Source: an uncultured Brevibacterium sp.
GTDB taxonomy: Bacteria > Actinomycetota > Actinomycetes > Actinomycetales > Brevibacteriaceae
NCBI GenBank assembly: GCA_902489215.1
Contig: CABTZE010000111.1
Location: forward strand, 1 to 6,803
Reading direction: 5' to 3'
DNA: 6,803 bases
The notes beneath the pieces are model-generated. The model worked only from the letters and a program-made list of their open reading frames with translations. It was not told where the DNA came from and searched no databases. Below, in pieces: positions 1 to 5,855 of this stretch; the first letter of the stretch is position 1; every line of letters begins with the position of its first letter. Both the position numbers and the translations under genes were made by a program.

Positions 1-1045
1 GGCCCGTAGTCGCTGCAGTGCGCTTGGTCAGAGCCGGTTCGACAACGTCCTGACGCAGAACCGTCGAGGCGGCAAGCAGTGCGCCCGACGACGTCGACAT
101 GACGGCCGACAGCGCGGCAGAGAGAACAAGTCCCGCAAACAGCGGTGTCAGCGAGTGTTCGGTGACGGCCGTGAACACCTGGTCGGAGTCTTCGATGCCG
201 GGCACCAGCACGCGGGCGCCCACACCCACCAGGGCGCCGGCAGCACCGTAGAACACGCAGTACACACCGGCGGAGAAGCCACCCCAGCGGGCGGTTTCGG
301 GGGAGCGAGCGGTGAATACGCGCTGCCAGATGTCCTGACCGATGAGCAGGCCGATGGTGTAGATCAGCACGTAGGTGATGATCATGTTCGGCCCGATCGC
401 CACCGGGTCAAACGCTTCGGGGCCGACAACCTCGCGGATGTTGCTGAAGCCGCCGGCGTCTTTCAGCACGATCGGCAGCAGGATGAGGAAGATGCCGACG
501 GTCTGGATGAGGAACTGCACGAAGTCGGTCATGGTGATTGACCACATACCGCCGAGCATGGAGTAGATGATCACAACGGCACCGCCGATGAGCACTGCCG
601 GCACACGGTCAATGCCCAGCAGGGAGTGGAAGATCGCGCCGTAGGCAACCGTGGAAGTCGTCGAGATCATGAGCCCGTAGACGGTCATGATGATGCCCGA
701 AACGGTGCGGGACCCAGCACCGTAGCGCAGCTCCAGCATCTGGGAGACCGTGTAGATTCCCAGGCGCTGAATGGTCGGGGCGAAGGCCAAGCTCAGGATG
801 ATAATGCCCAAGCCGATGCACACCACCAGCCACATGCCGGACAGGCCGTGGACGTATCCCAGACCGACACCTCCGACGGTGGAGGCCCCGCCGAGAACAA
901 CGGCAGCCATTGTGCCCATGAAGACCAGCGGTCCCAACCGCCGGCCGGCCACCAGGAAGTCCTCCTGGTTCTTCGCGCGGATTCGACCCCATACGCCGAA
1001 TGCGAGCATGCCGGCAATGTAGACGGCTACGACAGCTGTTTCCAT
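1..1045 (-). CDS. sodium:solute symporter (SSS family), C-terminal part missing
   Basis: Integral membrane transporter of the SSS family (LeuT fold), expected to couple Na+ entry to uptake of an organic solute. The reading frame is open to the window edge and gives 348 residues from ATG 1045; family members usually have about 450-550, so the last few membrane helices lie outside. Visible features are a first helix starting at residue 2, a loop with the typical DFLVAGRRLG stretch, the family signature GGMWSITMTDFVQF, then GQDIWQRVFTARS, and the Na2-site helix with SAVMSTSSG, where S317 and T318 align with the Na+-coordinating Ser/Thr of PutP. The ribosome binding site is weak (AAGAGAG about 8 nt upstream). 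It is the last visible gene of the minus-strand operon, 78 nt after the ThDP enzyme gene. Substrate is not readable from sequence; a guanidino compound, arginine or a breakdown product is inferred only from the neighbours. Confidence 0.92.
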   Translation of the reverse strand, partial: METAVVAVYIAGMLAFGVWGRIRAKNQEDFLVAGRRLGPLVFMGTMAAVVLGGASTVGGVGLGYVHGLSGMWLVVCIGLGIIILSLAFAPTIQRLGIYTVSQMLELRYGAGSRTVSGIIMTVYGLMISTTSTVAYGAIFHSLLGIDRVPAVLIGGAVVIIYSMLGGMWSITMTDFVQFLIQTVGIFLILLPIVLKDAGGFSNIREVVGPEAFDPVAIGPNMIITYVLIYTIGLLIGQDIWQRVFTARSPETARWGGFSAGVYCVFYGAAGALVGVGARVLVPGIEDSDQVFTAVTEHSLTPLFAGLVLSAALSAVMSTSSGALLAASTVLRQDVVEPALTKRTAATTG

Positions 1046-1072
1046 AGTGTTTCTCTCTTGTAGGAAGGGTGA

Positions 1073-1097
1073 CGGGGCAGCGGCTGAAGCTGCCCCG
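1073..1097 (-). other. GC-rich stem-loop between the ThDP enzyme and symporter genes
   Basis: A perfect 9-bp inverted repeat, CGGGGCAGC (1073-1081) and GCTGCCCCG (1089-1097), with a 7-nt loop. It lies 26 nt after the stop codon of the ThDP enzyme and 27 nt before the symporter start. No T-run follows on either strand, so it is not a classical intrinsic terminator. It may be a partial terminator, a transcript processing or stability element, or a structure that lowers symporter translation. Confidence 0.6.
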
Positions 1098-1123
1098 CCA
1101 GGTGTGCTTACGGGTGGGCGGTG

Positions 1124-2806
1124 TCAGACCGTCACGTGGATGAGTGTTGGAACATCAGCGCCCAGGGCCTCGGAAACCGCGCGTTCCAGCTGGTCAGCGC
1201 AGTCGGGATCGGAGGCGCTCAATTCTACGCCCTTGCCGCCGAAGGCTGTGCCCAAAGCGGCGAAGTTTGGCCTGGCCAGATGGACGGCGAACGGGTCAAT
1301 GCTCCGTTCTTCCATCTGGGCTTCGATTTCGGCGTATCCGCCGTTGTCGACGATCACCATGGGGATGCCCAGGCGAAGTTCGACGGCCGTCATGACTTCC
1401 TGGATCGAGAACATGGCGGCGCCGTCGCCCACGTGGACGACCACCGGGCGGTCCGGGTCGGCAAGCTTCGCGCCGATGGCGGCGGGAATCCCGTAGCCGA
1501 GCGTTGCGAAGCCCGGCATGTACAGCAGCTGGTCTTCCGTGCGGGCCTCCAGCGCGTGGACGGCTCCGTCGTAGGTGACCTGCGAAGAATCACCCGCGAT
1601 GACAGTCCCGGGGCCACCGGCGGCGGCAATGGCTCGGGTCGTCCACACACCCACACTGTCGGGGAATTCACTCTGCCATTCGCGGTCGAGCTCCGCTGCG
1701 CGTTCAGCACCGCGACGCTCGGGCTGTTCGCCCAGTTCCCTGCTCAGCGCGTCGACGAAAGCGCGGCTGTCGGACGGGACGAGGATGTCACCGGGCAGGT
1801 TCTTGTGCAGCTGGTCGGGGTCGATGTCGCAGCGGATGACCGTCTGGGCAGGCTGGTCTGCCGGCTGTTCGGGCGGGCACCCCAGGTGGTCCCACGAGTT
1901 CACGCCGCGCGCACCGATCCGTCCGCCCCACAGGTCCGAATCGGCAAGCTCAGAGCCGATCACCAGCAGCACGTCCGCGGTCTGCGATTCCTTCTGCACC
2001 GAGGGGAAGCGCACGCTCGCGCCGAGTGCCAGCGGGTGCGATTCATCGATTGCGCCCTTGCCGTTTGCTGTGGTGACAAGCGGTGCGTCGAGCTTTTCAG
2101 CCAGCGCGGTCAACTGCCCTGCCATGCGACGAGCACCGCCGCCGGCGATGATGAGCGGACGCTCAGCGGCAGTCAGCGCCTGCGCGGCGTCGGCGACAAC
2201 AGCGTCAGCCGGCTGTGTCGGCTGGATGGTGCGCGGCACCTCGGCGGTTCCGTGCCAGGGGCCTTCGAGAACATCGAGCGGCACCTCGATGTGGATAGGC
2301 CCGGGCCGTTCCGAATTGAACCGGGCGAAGGCTTCAGAAACAGCGGCTGCGGCACCTTCTGCGGTGCGGGTGCGCTTGGAGCCGACCAGCAGGTTGTCAA
2401 TTGCTTCCGCGGTGGCCTTTGTTTCGTGCAGCAGGCCGACGTCCGCGCGCTCAAGCCCGTTGGGCACACCGGGCGACAGGATGAGCATGGGGCGGGATTC
2501 CGCGTAGGCAGTCGCGGCTGCCGTGATGACGTTCGTCAGTCCCGGTCCGGAGGTTGTGATGACAACACCGGGTTTGCCGCTGAGCATGTAGTAGCCGTCC
2601 GCGCCGTAGCCTGCGCCCTGTTCGTGGCGGGGTGTGATGGCGCGGATGCCGAAGGTCTCCAGGTGGCGGTAGAACTCGAGGTTGTGGGTTCCGGGGATGC
2701 CGAACACGGTGTCGACGCCGTGGACGGCCAGAGCGGCGATGACGGCCAGGCCGCCGTTGCGGTGGGCGTCGTCAACGCGCCCCAAGCGCTCGTTGATGCT
2801 GGTCAC
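1124..2806 (-). CDS. ThDP-dependent 2-oxoacid decarboxylase-like protein, probable 5-guanidino-2-oxopentanoate decarboxylase
   Basis: A 560-residue cytoplasmic enzyme of the acetolactate synthase/pyruvate decarboxylase superfamily, full length for the family. The start is GTG 2806, preceded by AAGGAG with a 5-nt gap. The order is N-terminal PYR domain (about 20-185) with the ThDP-activating glutamate E62 in PRHEQGA, a central domain (about 200-330), and a C-terminal PP domain (about 370-540). The Mg/ThDP motif is GDG (460-462), 24 residues, then DNGGY (487-491). The metal-binding Asp461 and Asn488 are kept, but the usual first Asn of the motif is Asp487. DNGGYAEIE resembles decarboxylases (NNDGY) more than acetolactate synthases (NN..GM). 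The N-terminal stretch (FGIPGTHNLEFYRHL, TPRHEQGAGYGADGY, SGKPGV) resembles, from memory, 5-guanidino-2-oxopentanoate decarboxylases of the AruI type. With the adjacent ureohydrolase this suggests 2-ketoarginine decarboxylation. The enzyme class is confident; the substrate is inferred. The gene starts 104 nt after the ureohydrolase stop. Confidence 0.9.
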   Translation of the reverse strand: MTSINERLGRVDDAHRNGGLAVIAALAVHGVDTVFGIPGTHNLEFYRHLETFGIRAITPRHEQGAGYGADGYYMLSGKPGVVITTSGPGLTNVITAAATAYAESRPMLILSPGVPNGLERADVGLLHETKATAEAIDNLLVGSKRTRTAEGAAAAVSEAFARFNSERPGPIHIEVPLDVLEGPWHGTAEVPRTIQPTQPADAVVADAAQALTAAERPLIIAGGGARRMAGQLTALAEKLDAPLVTTANGKGAIDESHPLALGASVRFPSVQKESQTADVLLVIGSELADSDLWGGRIGARGVNSWDHLGCPPEQPADQPAQTVIRCDIDPDQLHKNLPGDILVPSDSRAFVDALSRELGEQPERRGAERAAELDREWQSEFPDSVGVWTTRAIAAAGGPGTVIAGDSSQVTYDGAVHALEARTEDQLLYMPGFATLGYGIPAAIGAKLADPDRPVVVHVGDGAAMFSIQEVMTAVELRLGIPMVIVDNGGYAEIEAQMEERSIDPFAVHLARPNFAALGTAFGGKGVELSASDPDCADQLERAVSEALGADVPTLIHVTV

Positions 2807-2861
2807 GTGTGCTCCTTGGCGGTTTTTGGGGATGGACGGGGGATGGGGGTACGAGGTGGAG

Positions 2862-2906
2862 CTCCCCTCCCGCTGCTGCCGTGTGGGTCAGCGTGCGGGA
2901 GGGGAG
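2862..2906 (-). other. 12-bp perfect stem-loop right after the ureohydrolase gene
   Basis: CTCCCCTCCCGC (2862-2873) is perfectly complementary to GCGGGAGGGGAG (2895-2906), with a 21-nt loop that can form a further short GCTG/CAGC helix (2875-2878 with 2889-2892). In the minus-strand transcript the stem begins 4 nt after the ureohydrolase stop and ends 55 nt before the ThDP enzyme start. No T-run follows. It could be a U-less actinobacterial terminator giving partial read-through, or a 3' stabiliser of the ureohydrolase message. Either would favour the first gene over the later ones. Confidence 0.7.
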
Positions 2907-2910
2907 TGGG

Positions 2911-3921
2911 TCAGCCGAGGTTGTCGGCGGCGAAACCGGTGGGGCCCTCGGCGCCCTTCTTCTGGGCGGCCCACAGGGAGAGCAGTTCGTAGCCGACCTG
3001 TGCTGCGGCCAGGCCGGTGATTTCGGCGTGGTCGTAGGCGGGGGCGACTTCGACGATTTCAGCGCCGACGACGTTGAGCCCCTGGAGGCCGCGGATGGAG
3101 TTGAGCAGTTCGCGGCTTGTCATGCCTCCGGCTTCGGGGGTGCCGGTGCCGGGTGCGGCTGCGGGGTCGAGCACGTCGATGTCGACGGAAATGTAGACGG
3201 GTGCGTCTCCCAGGCGCTTGCGGATGCGGGTGACGATGTCCTGCAGCGGCTGGAACTGGTAGTCGTCGGAGCGCAGAATCTGGAAGCCGAGCACGGAGTC
3301 GTCTTCGAGGTCCTTCTTGCCGTACAGGGGTCCGCGGATGCCCACGTGCATGCAGCGCTCGAGGTCGAGCAGGCCTTCTTCTGATGCGCGGCGGAACGGT
3401 GTTCCGTGGGTGTAGGGCGCGCCCATGTAGGTGTCCCACGTGTCGAGGTGTGCGTCGAAGTGCAGCACCGCGATCTTGCCGTGGGTTTTGTACAGCGAGC
3501 GGATGTTGGGCAGGGCCAGCGTGTGGTCCCCGCCCAGGGTGAGCAGCTTCGCGCCGTCCTTGCGGGCTTCGTCCGCGTTGGCTTCAACGGCGGCGACGGC
3601 CTCTTCGATGTTGAAGGGGTTCACGCCCAGGTCGCCGCAGTCGGCAACCTGCTGCCAGGAGAACGGGTGAACGTCGGTGGCCTGGTTGTAGGGGCGCAGC
3701 AGTTTGGAGGACTGGCGGATGTGGGAGGGGCCGAACCGGGTGCCGCTGCGGTAGCTGACACCGGCGTCGAAGGGGATGCCGATGATCTTGACGTCGATCG
3801 GCTGGCCGGGGCGCTGTGCTTCGACTTCGTCGACGCGCGGCAGCAGGCCGAAGGTCGGCGGGCCTGCAAAGCGCGGGGTCAGGCTGTAGTCGGCGGGGCC
3901 CAGGGGCTGGTTGTCGCTCAC
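2911..3921 (-). CDS. agmatinase-family ureohydrolase (agmatinase or guanidinobutyrase)
   Basis: A 336-residue cytoplasmic Mn2+ enzyme of the arginase/agmatinase family, which hydrolyses a guanidino group to release urea. All six metal ligands are visible: H133 in LGGDHT; D156, H158 and D160 in FDAHLD; D247 and D249 in SVDIDVLDP. PGTGTPEAGG follows, then E291 in IVEVAPAYD, which matches the guanidinium-side acidic residue of agmatinases. RSGTRFGP (about 58-65) and HGTPFRRA (172-179) are typical of the agmatinase/guanidinobutyrase branch rather than arginases. I chose GTG 3921 because AAGGAGG lies 5 nt upstream and the product begins like family members; an in-frame GTG 57 nt further up lacks such a site. 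It is the first gene of the minus-strand operon and divergent from the PucR-type regulator. Substrate is undecided: agmatine (speB), 4-guanidinobutyrate (gbuA), or another guanidino compound. The neighbouring decarboxylase favours 4-guanidinobutyrate. Confidence 0.93.
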   Translation of the reverse strand: MSDNQPLGPADYSLTPRFAGPPTFGLLPRVDEVEAQRPGQPIDVKIIGIPFDAGVSYRSGTRFGPSHIRQSSKLLRPYNQATDVHPFSWQQVADCGDLGVNPFNIEEAVAAVEANADEARKDGAKLLTLGGDHTLALPNIRSLYKTHGKIAVLHFDAHLDTWDTYMGAPYTHGTPFRRASEEGLLDLERCMHVGIRGPLYGKKDLEDDSVLGFQILRSDDYQFQPLQDIVTRIRKRLGDAPVYISVDIDVLDPAAAPGTGTPEAGGMTSRELLNSIRGLQGLNVVGAEIVEVAPAYDHAEITGLAAAQVGYELLSLWAAQKKGAEGPTGFAADNLG

Positions 3922-3926
3922 GTGTT

Positions 3927-3933
3927 CCTCCTT
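3927..3933 (-). promoter_or_regulatory. strong ribosome binding site fixing the ureohydrolase start
   Basis: On the minus strand AAGGAGG is followed by 5 nt and the GTG at 3921. It supports that start over the in-frame GTG at 3978, which has no recognisable Shine-Dalgarno sequence. Confidence 0.8.
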
Positions 3934-4073
3934 GTAGCTGGGGATGTTCCCTAAGGCTAAAAGCGTGAGCCGCGCCACGATATGTCCATAGTGGCGAATT
4001 CAGCACGTATATAGTCCACTGTGTATATAAGGGGCGTCGAGGTATGCCGCTGAACGCCTCCATACAGCAGAAC
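3934..4073. promoter_or_regulatory. divergent promoter/operator region between ureohydrolase and PucR-type genes
   Basis: The two starts (3921 minus, 4085 plus) are 163 bp apart, so both promoters must lie here unless one is further away. The region has an AT-rich core unlike its surroundings: TATATA at 4008-4013 and again at 4024-4029, either of which could serve as a -10 box on either strand. The second is well placed for the regulator gene, but no convincing -35 box accompanies it. Two related sequences, ATATGTCCATAGTG (3980-3993) and ATATAGTCCACTGTG (4009-4023), have their shared GTCCA cores 30 bp apart and are candidate regulator sites. Exact promoters are not assigned. Confidence 0.55.
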
Positions 4074-4084
4074 GGAGGACACTC

Positions 4085-5518
4085 GTGGTTGTTCTGGGGG
4101 AGCTGCTCGACAGTCAGGCGCTCAGCCTCGAAGTGCACTGCGAACCGGAGGGCGCGCGTTCGCAGTCAGTGCGGATCGTCCACGCCTCTGAAGTTCCGAG
4201 TATTGATTCGTGGCTGCGCGGTGGGGAAGTTCTTTTGACCGTCGGCGCGCTCGTTGACCTGGCTGACCCCGCTGCCAGTGCCGATTATGCGGCGCGGGTG
4301 CGCTGCGGCGGCGCGGTGGCCCTGGGTATCGGTCTGGGGGAGGGGCTGCCCCACAGTGAGGTTCCGCCGACTGTTGTCGCGGCGGCCAAAAAGGAAGGTC
4401 TCGTGCTGTTCGGCGTTCCCCAGCGCACTGCCTTTGTTGATGTTGTCGACGCCTTCACCAGTCTTCGCGAAGCCGAATACGCTCGTGAACTCCACGCGGT
4501 TGCTTCCGCACAGCGGTCCATTGCGGGTCTGCTGGCCGGCCCCGGGATGGAAAGGGCGATCGAGTCGCTGCGTTCACGGCTCGGTGACGAAGTCGCCGTG
4601 CTCAATCCGGCCGGGGGCGTCATTGCGGGTGGTCTGGCGGCGGCCGCTGTGGCCGAGGCCGCAGCGACGGCCGTGCGGGCGGCCCTGTCCGCTTCTGCCG
4701 GTCTGCAGACGACGGGCCTGCCGGATCTTGTTCTGTACCCGGTGGGTGCTGCTCCACTGGCCTGGCTTGCCGTTCGAGGCGGACAGGAGGGCGCGCGCTC
4801 CTTCAGTTCGCGCGCTCGCAGTCTTGTTCTCACCACGACTGCGGCCCTTCTGCACATCAGTCTCAGCGGCACCGAGCCTCAGGATGCTTCCGCGGTTCTC
4901 AATCCGCAGGCCAGCCTTCCCGAGCGGCGTGCCGCTTGGCACCTGACCGGAGCGGAAGAAGAAGGGGAGCTCCGCCTCGTGTGCTTGGGGCAGGTGCCTG
5001 CAGACCGAGTGCTGTGGCTGGTGGGTTGGCTGCCAGGGGCCGCCGGGGTAGCGGGGGATTCTGAGGCGGCGGCAGTTCTGTGCGGGCCGCGGTCCTATCC
5101 GCAGGTGCTCAGGATTGCACTCCTGGCAGGTGCGGAAATGCGTGAAGACGCCGAGGTGGATCTCGAATCAGCCGCGCACACTGCGGCCGGATGGTTCGGT
5201 GGGGCAGACCCGCAGTCGGAACTCGCGGGACTGTTGGGGGCGGTCGATCCGGCGGCGGCGGCTCGTTTCGCTGACCGGGTGCTGGGGCCTTTGGCGACAG
5301 CGCCTCGGGCGTGGATGGTCACGCTGCGAACTGCCGCGCGCCTCGGACAGACGGGTGAGCCCGTGGCGGCTGAACTCGGGCTGCACCGGCATACTGTGCG
5401 CGCACACATGAAGAAGCTGGGCGACCTTCTGGGGCGGGATCTGCACGACCCCGAACAGCTGCGTTTGGTGCACGTGGCATTGCAGCTGCGTGAACGGAGT
5501 CTGACTGACCGGATGTGA
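4085..5518 (+). CDS. PucR/CdaR-type transcriptional regulator
   Basis: A 477-residue cytoplasmic DNA-binding protein. The N-terminal part (about 1-125) has the PucR-domain pattern: IVHASEV (31-37), then WLRGGEVLLTVG (43-54). The C-terminal part (about 400-468) is a PucR-type helix-turn-helix, with ELGLHRHTVRAHMKKL at about 430-445 followed by LLGRDLHDPEQLRL. The middle is Ala/Gly-rich and probably a divergent GGDEF-like linker; no catalytic motif is seen. The start is GTG 4085, with GGAGGA (4074-4079) 5 nt upstream. PucR-family proteins usually control nearby catabolic operons in response to a pathway metabolite. Its divergent position suggests it controls the ureohydrolase-decarboxylase-symporter operon and perhaps itself. 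Ligand and sign of regulation cannot be told. The next gene on the same strand, nrdH, lies 337 bp away and is functionally unrelated. Confidence 0.88.
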   Translation: MVVLGELLDSQALSLEVHCEPEGARSQSVRIVHASEVPSIDSWLRGGEVLLTVGALVDLADPAASADYAARVRCGGAVALGIGLGEGLPHSEVPPTVVAAAKKEGLVLFGVPQRTAFVDVVDAFTSLREAEYARELHAVASAQRSIAGLLAGPGMERAIESLRSRLGDEVAVLNPAGGVIAGGLAAAAVAEAAATAVRAALSASAGLQTTGLPDLVLYPVGAAPLAWLAVRGGQEGARSFSSRARSLVLTTTAALLHISLSGTEPQDASAVLNPQASLPERRAAWHLTGAEEEGELRLVCLGQVPADRVLWLVGWLPGAAGVAGDSEAAAVLCGPRSYPQVLRIALLAGAEMREDAEVDLESAAHTAAGWFGGADPQSELAGLLGAVDPAAAARFADRVLGPLATAPRAWMVTLRTAARLGQTGEPVAAELGLHRHTVRAHMKKLGDLLGRDLHDPEQLRLVHVALQLRERSLTDRM

Positions 5519-5542
5519 CAGATCCAACTGAAAGAATTTTTT

Positions 5543-5587
5543 GCCTGTGGACAGAGGCCAAAACCGGTGGAGGGCCTGTGGACAGAG
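5543..5587 (-). repeat. two 14-bp direct repeats containing DnaA-box-like sequences
   Basis: GCCTGTGGACAGAG occurs exactly at 5543-5556 and 5574-5587, 31 bp start to start. Each contains TGTGGACAG (5546-5554, 5577-5585), which reads CTGTCCACA on the minus strand. That is an 8/9 match to the high-GC actinobacterial DnaA box TTGTCCACA. A weaker third copy, TGTGGACGG, lies at 5676-5684. Confidence 0.5.
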
Positions 5588-5618
5588 CCGGGGTGAAAAG
5601 TTTGGTGGGTGCGGCGTG

Positions 5619-5638
5619 TTCCGCGACAGCTCGCGGAA
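5619..5638. other. perfect 8-bp hairpin, possible terminator of the PucR-type gene
   Basis: TTCCGCGA (5619-5626) and TCGCGGAA (5631-5638) form a perfect stem with a CAGC loop, about 100 nt after the regulator stop codon. No T-run follows on either strand. It may be a U-less terminator separating the regulator gene from the nrd genes, or a protein-binding palindrome. Confidence 0.5.
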
Positions 5639-5643
5639 GCGAG

Positions 5644-5659
5644 ATCACATCGATGTGAT
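5644..5659. promoter_or_regulatory. perfect 16-bp palindrome, putative operator
   Basis: ATCACATCGATGTGAT is fully self-complementary. The half-site motif CACAT/ATGTG recurs in CACATGTG at 5670-5677. The arrangement TCACAT..ATGTGA is inside-out relative to CRP/GlxR sites (TGTGA..TCACA), so those regulators are not indicated. The binding protein is unknown. Confidence 0.5.
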
Positions 5660-5690
5660 TCGCATTGTTCACATGTGTGGACGGCAATCA

Positions 5691-5718
5691 GTTTGCCCCC
5701 TGTTAACACTGCGCAAAC
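5691..5718. promoter_or_regulatory. 28-bp interrupted dyad, putative operator
   Basis: GTTTGC (5691-5696) and GCAAAC (5713-5718) flank TGTTAACA (5701-5708) and all share one axis at 5704.5. Eleven of 14 base pairs are symmetric. The layout, with an 8-bp core and outer arms one helical turn away, suits a dimeric or tetrameric DNA-binding protein better than an RNA hairpin. It sits 22 bp upstream of the first NrdR-like box. Confidence 0.5.
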
Positions 5719-5727
5719 CGCCGCGAA

Positions 5728-5741
5728 TTACACTGGTGTAA
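5728..5741. promoter_or_regulatory. TTACAC-N2-GTGTAA inverted repeat next to the first NrdR-like box
   Basis: Six of seven base pairs are symmetric. It overlaps the first NrdR-like box by one base. It may be a separate operator or contain the promoter -35 region (TTACAC 5728-5733). Confidence 0.4.
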
Positions 5742-5756
5742 CACGAGATATAGGCG
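5741..5756 (+). promoter_or_regulatory. NrdR box 1 (degenerate)
   Basis: ACACGAGATATAGGCG matches about 11 of 16 positions of the NrdR consensus acaCwAtATaTwGtgt, with the left half and the central ATAT well kept. Alone it would be weak; its exact 31-bp offset from the better downstream box supports it. It overlaps a possible -10 element (GATATA). Confidence 0.6.
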
Positions 5757-5771
5757 TAGTCTCGTACCCGA

Positions 5772-5787
5772 ACACAACATCTTGTGG
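5772..5787 (+). promoter_or_regulatory. NrdR box 2
   Basis: ACACAACATCTTGTGG matches about 13 of 16 positions of the NrdR consensus. It lies 31 bp from box 1, close to three helical turns, the usual spacing of paired NrdR sites. NrdR is the ATP/dATP-sensing repressor of ribonucleotide reductase genes. The gene for NrdR is not in the window. Confidence 0.72.
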
Positions 5788-5855
5788 TTGCTCGTCTGCC
5801 CGGCATGGAGAGTCGAGCGGCCTGGAAAACCCTCGTCACCTCGAAGGAGACTCGC

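Larger units (their letters stand above)
5519..5855 (+). promoter_or_regulatory. nrdH upstream regulatory region (337 bp, non-coding)
   Basis: No credible gene lies here. It is less GC-rich than the flanking genes and packed with symmetric sequences listed separately: two DnaA-box-like repeats, a hairpin, a 16-bp palindrome, a 28-bp interrupted dyad, TTACAC-N2-GTGTAA and two NrdR-box-like sites. The nrdHIE promoter should fall at about 5728-5765. GATATA (5747-5752) or TAGTCT (5757-5762) could be the -10 box, but neither has a clear -35 partner. The 68-nt leader from 5788 to nrdH shows only a weak GCTCG/CGAGC repeat. Confidence 0.7.

Noticed and set aside
155..1063. Plus-strand open frames opposite the symporter
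   Set aside because: Low-complexity His/Gly/Asp-rich translations without motifs; shadows of the symporter gene.
1121..2992. Long plus-strand open frame of 623 codons opposite the ThDP enzyme
   Set aside because: It is antisense to a full-length recognisable enzyme, has no family motifs, and arises from GC-rich codon structure.
3919..3978. Upstream GTG start that would add 19 residues to the ureohydrolase
   Set aside because: No ribosome binding site there, and it would place the start inside the promoter repeats; GTG 3921 has a strong AAGGAGG.
3922..4084. Possible guanidine riboswitch in the ureohydrolase leader
   Set aside because: No recognisable guanidine-I, -II (paired ACGR loops) or -III conserved elements; the leader is short.
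5535..5542. T-run after the PucR-type gene as an intrinsic terminator
   Set aside because: The run of T's is present, but only a 4-5 bp stem with a long loop can form upstream of it.
5784..5855. In-frame GTG/ATG starts upstream of nrdH
   Set aside because: They overlap or lie close to NrdR box 2, lack a good ribosome binding site, and add sequence absent from NrdH proteins.
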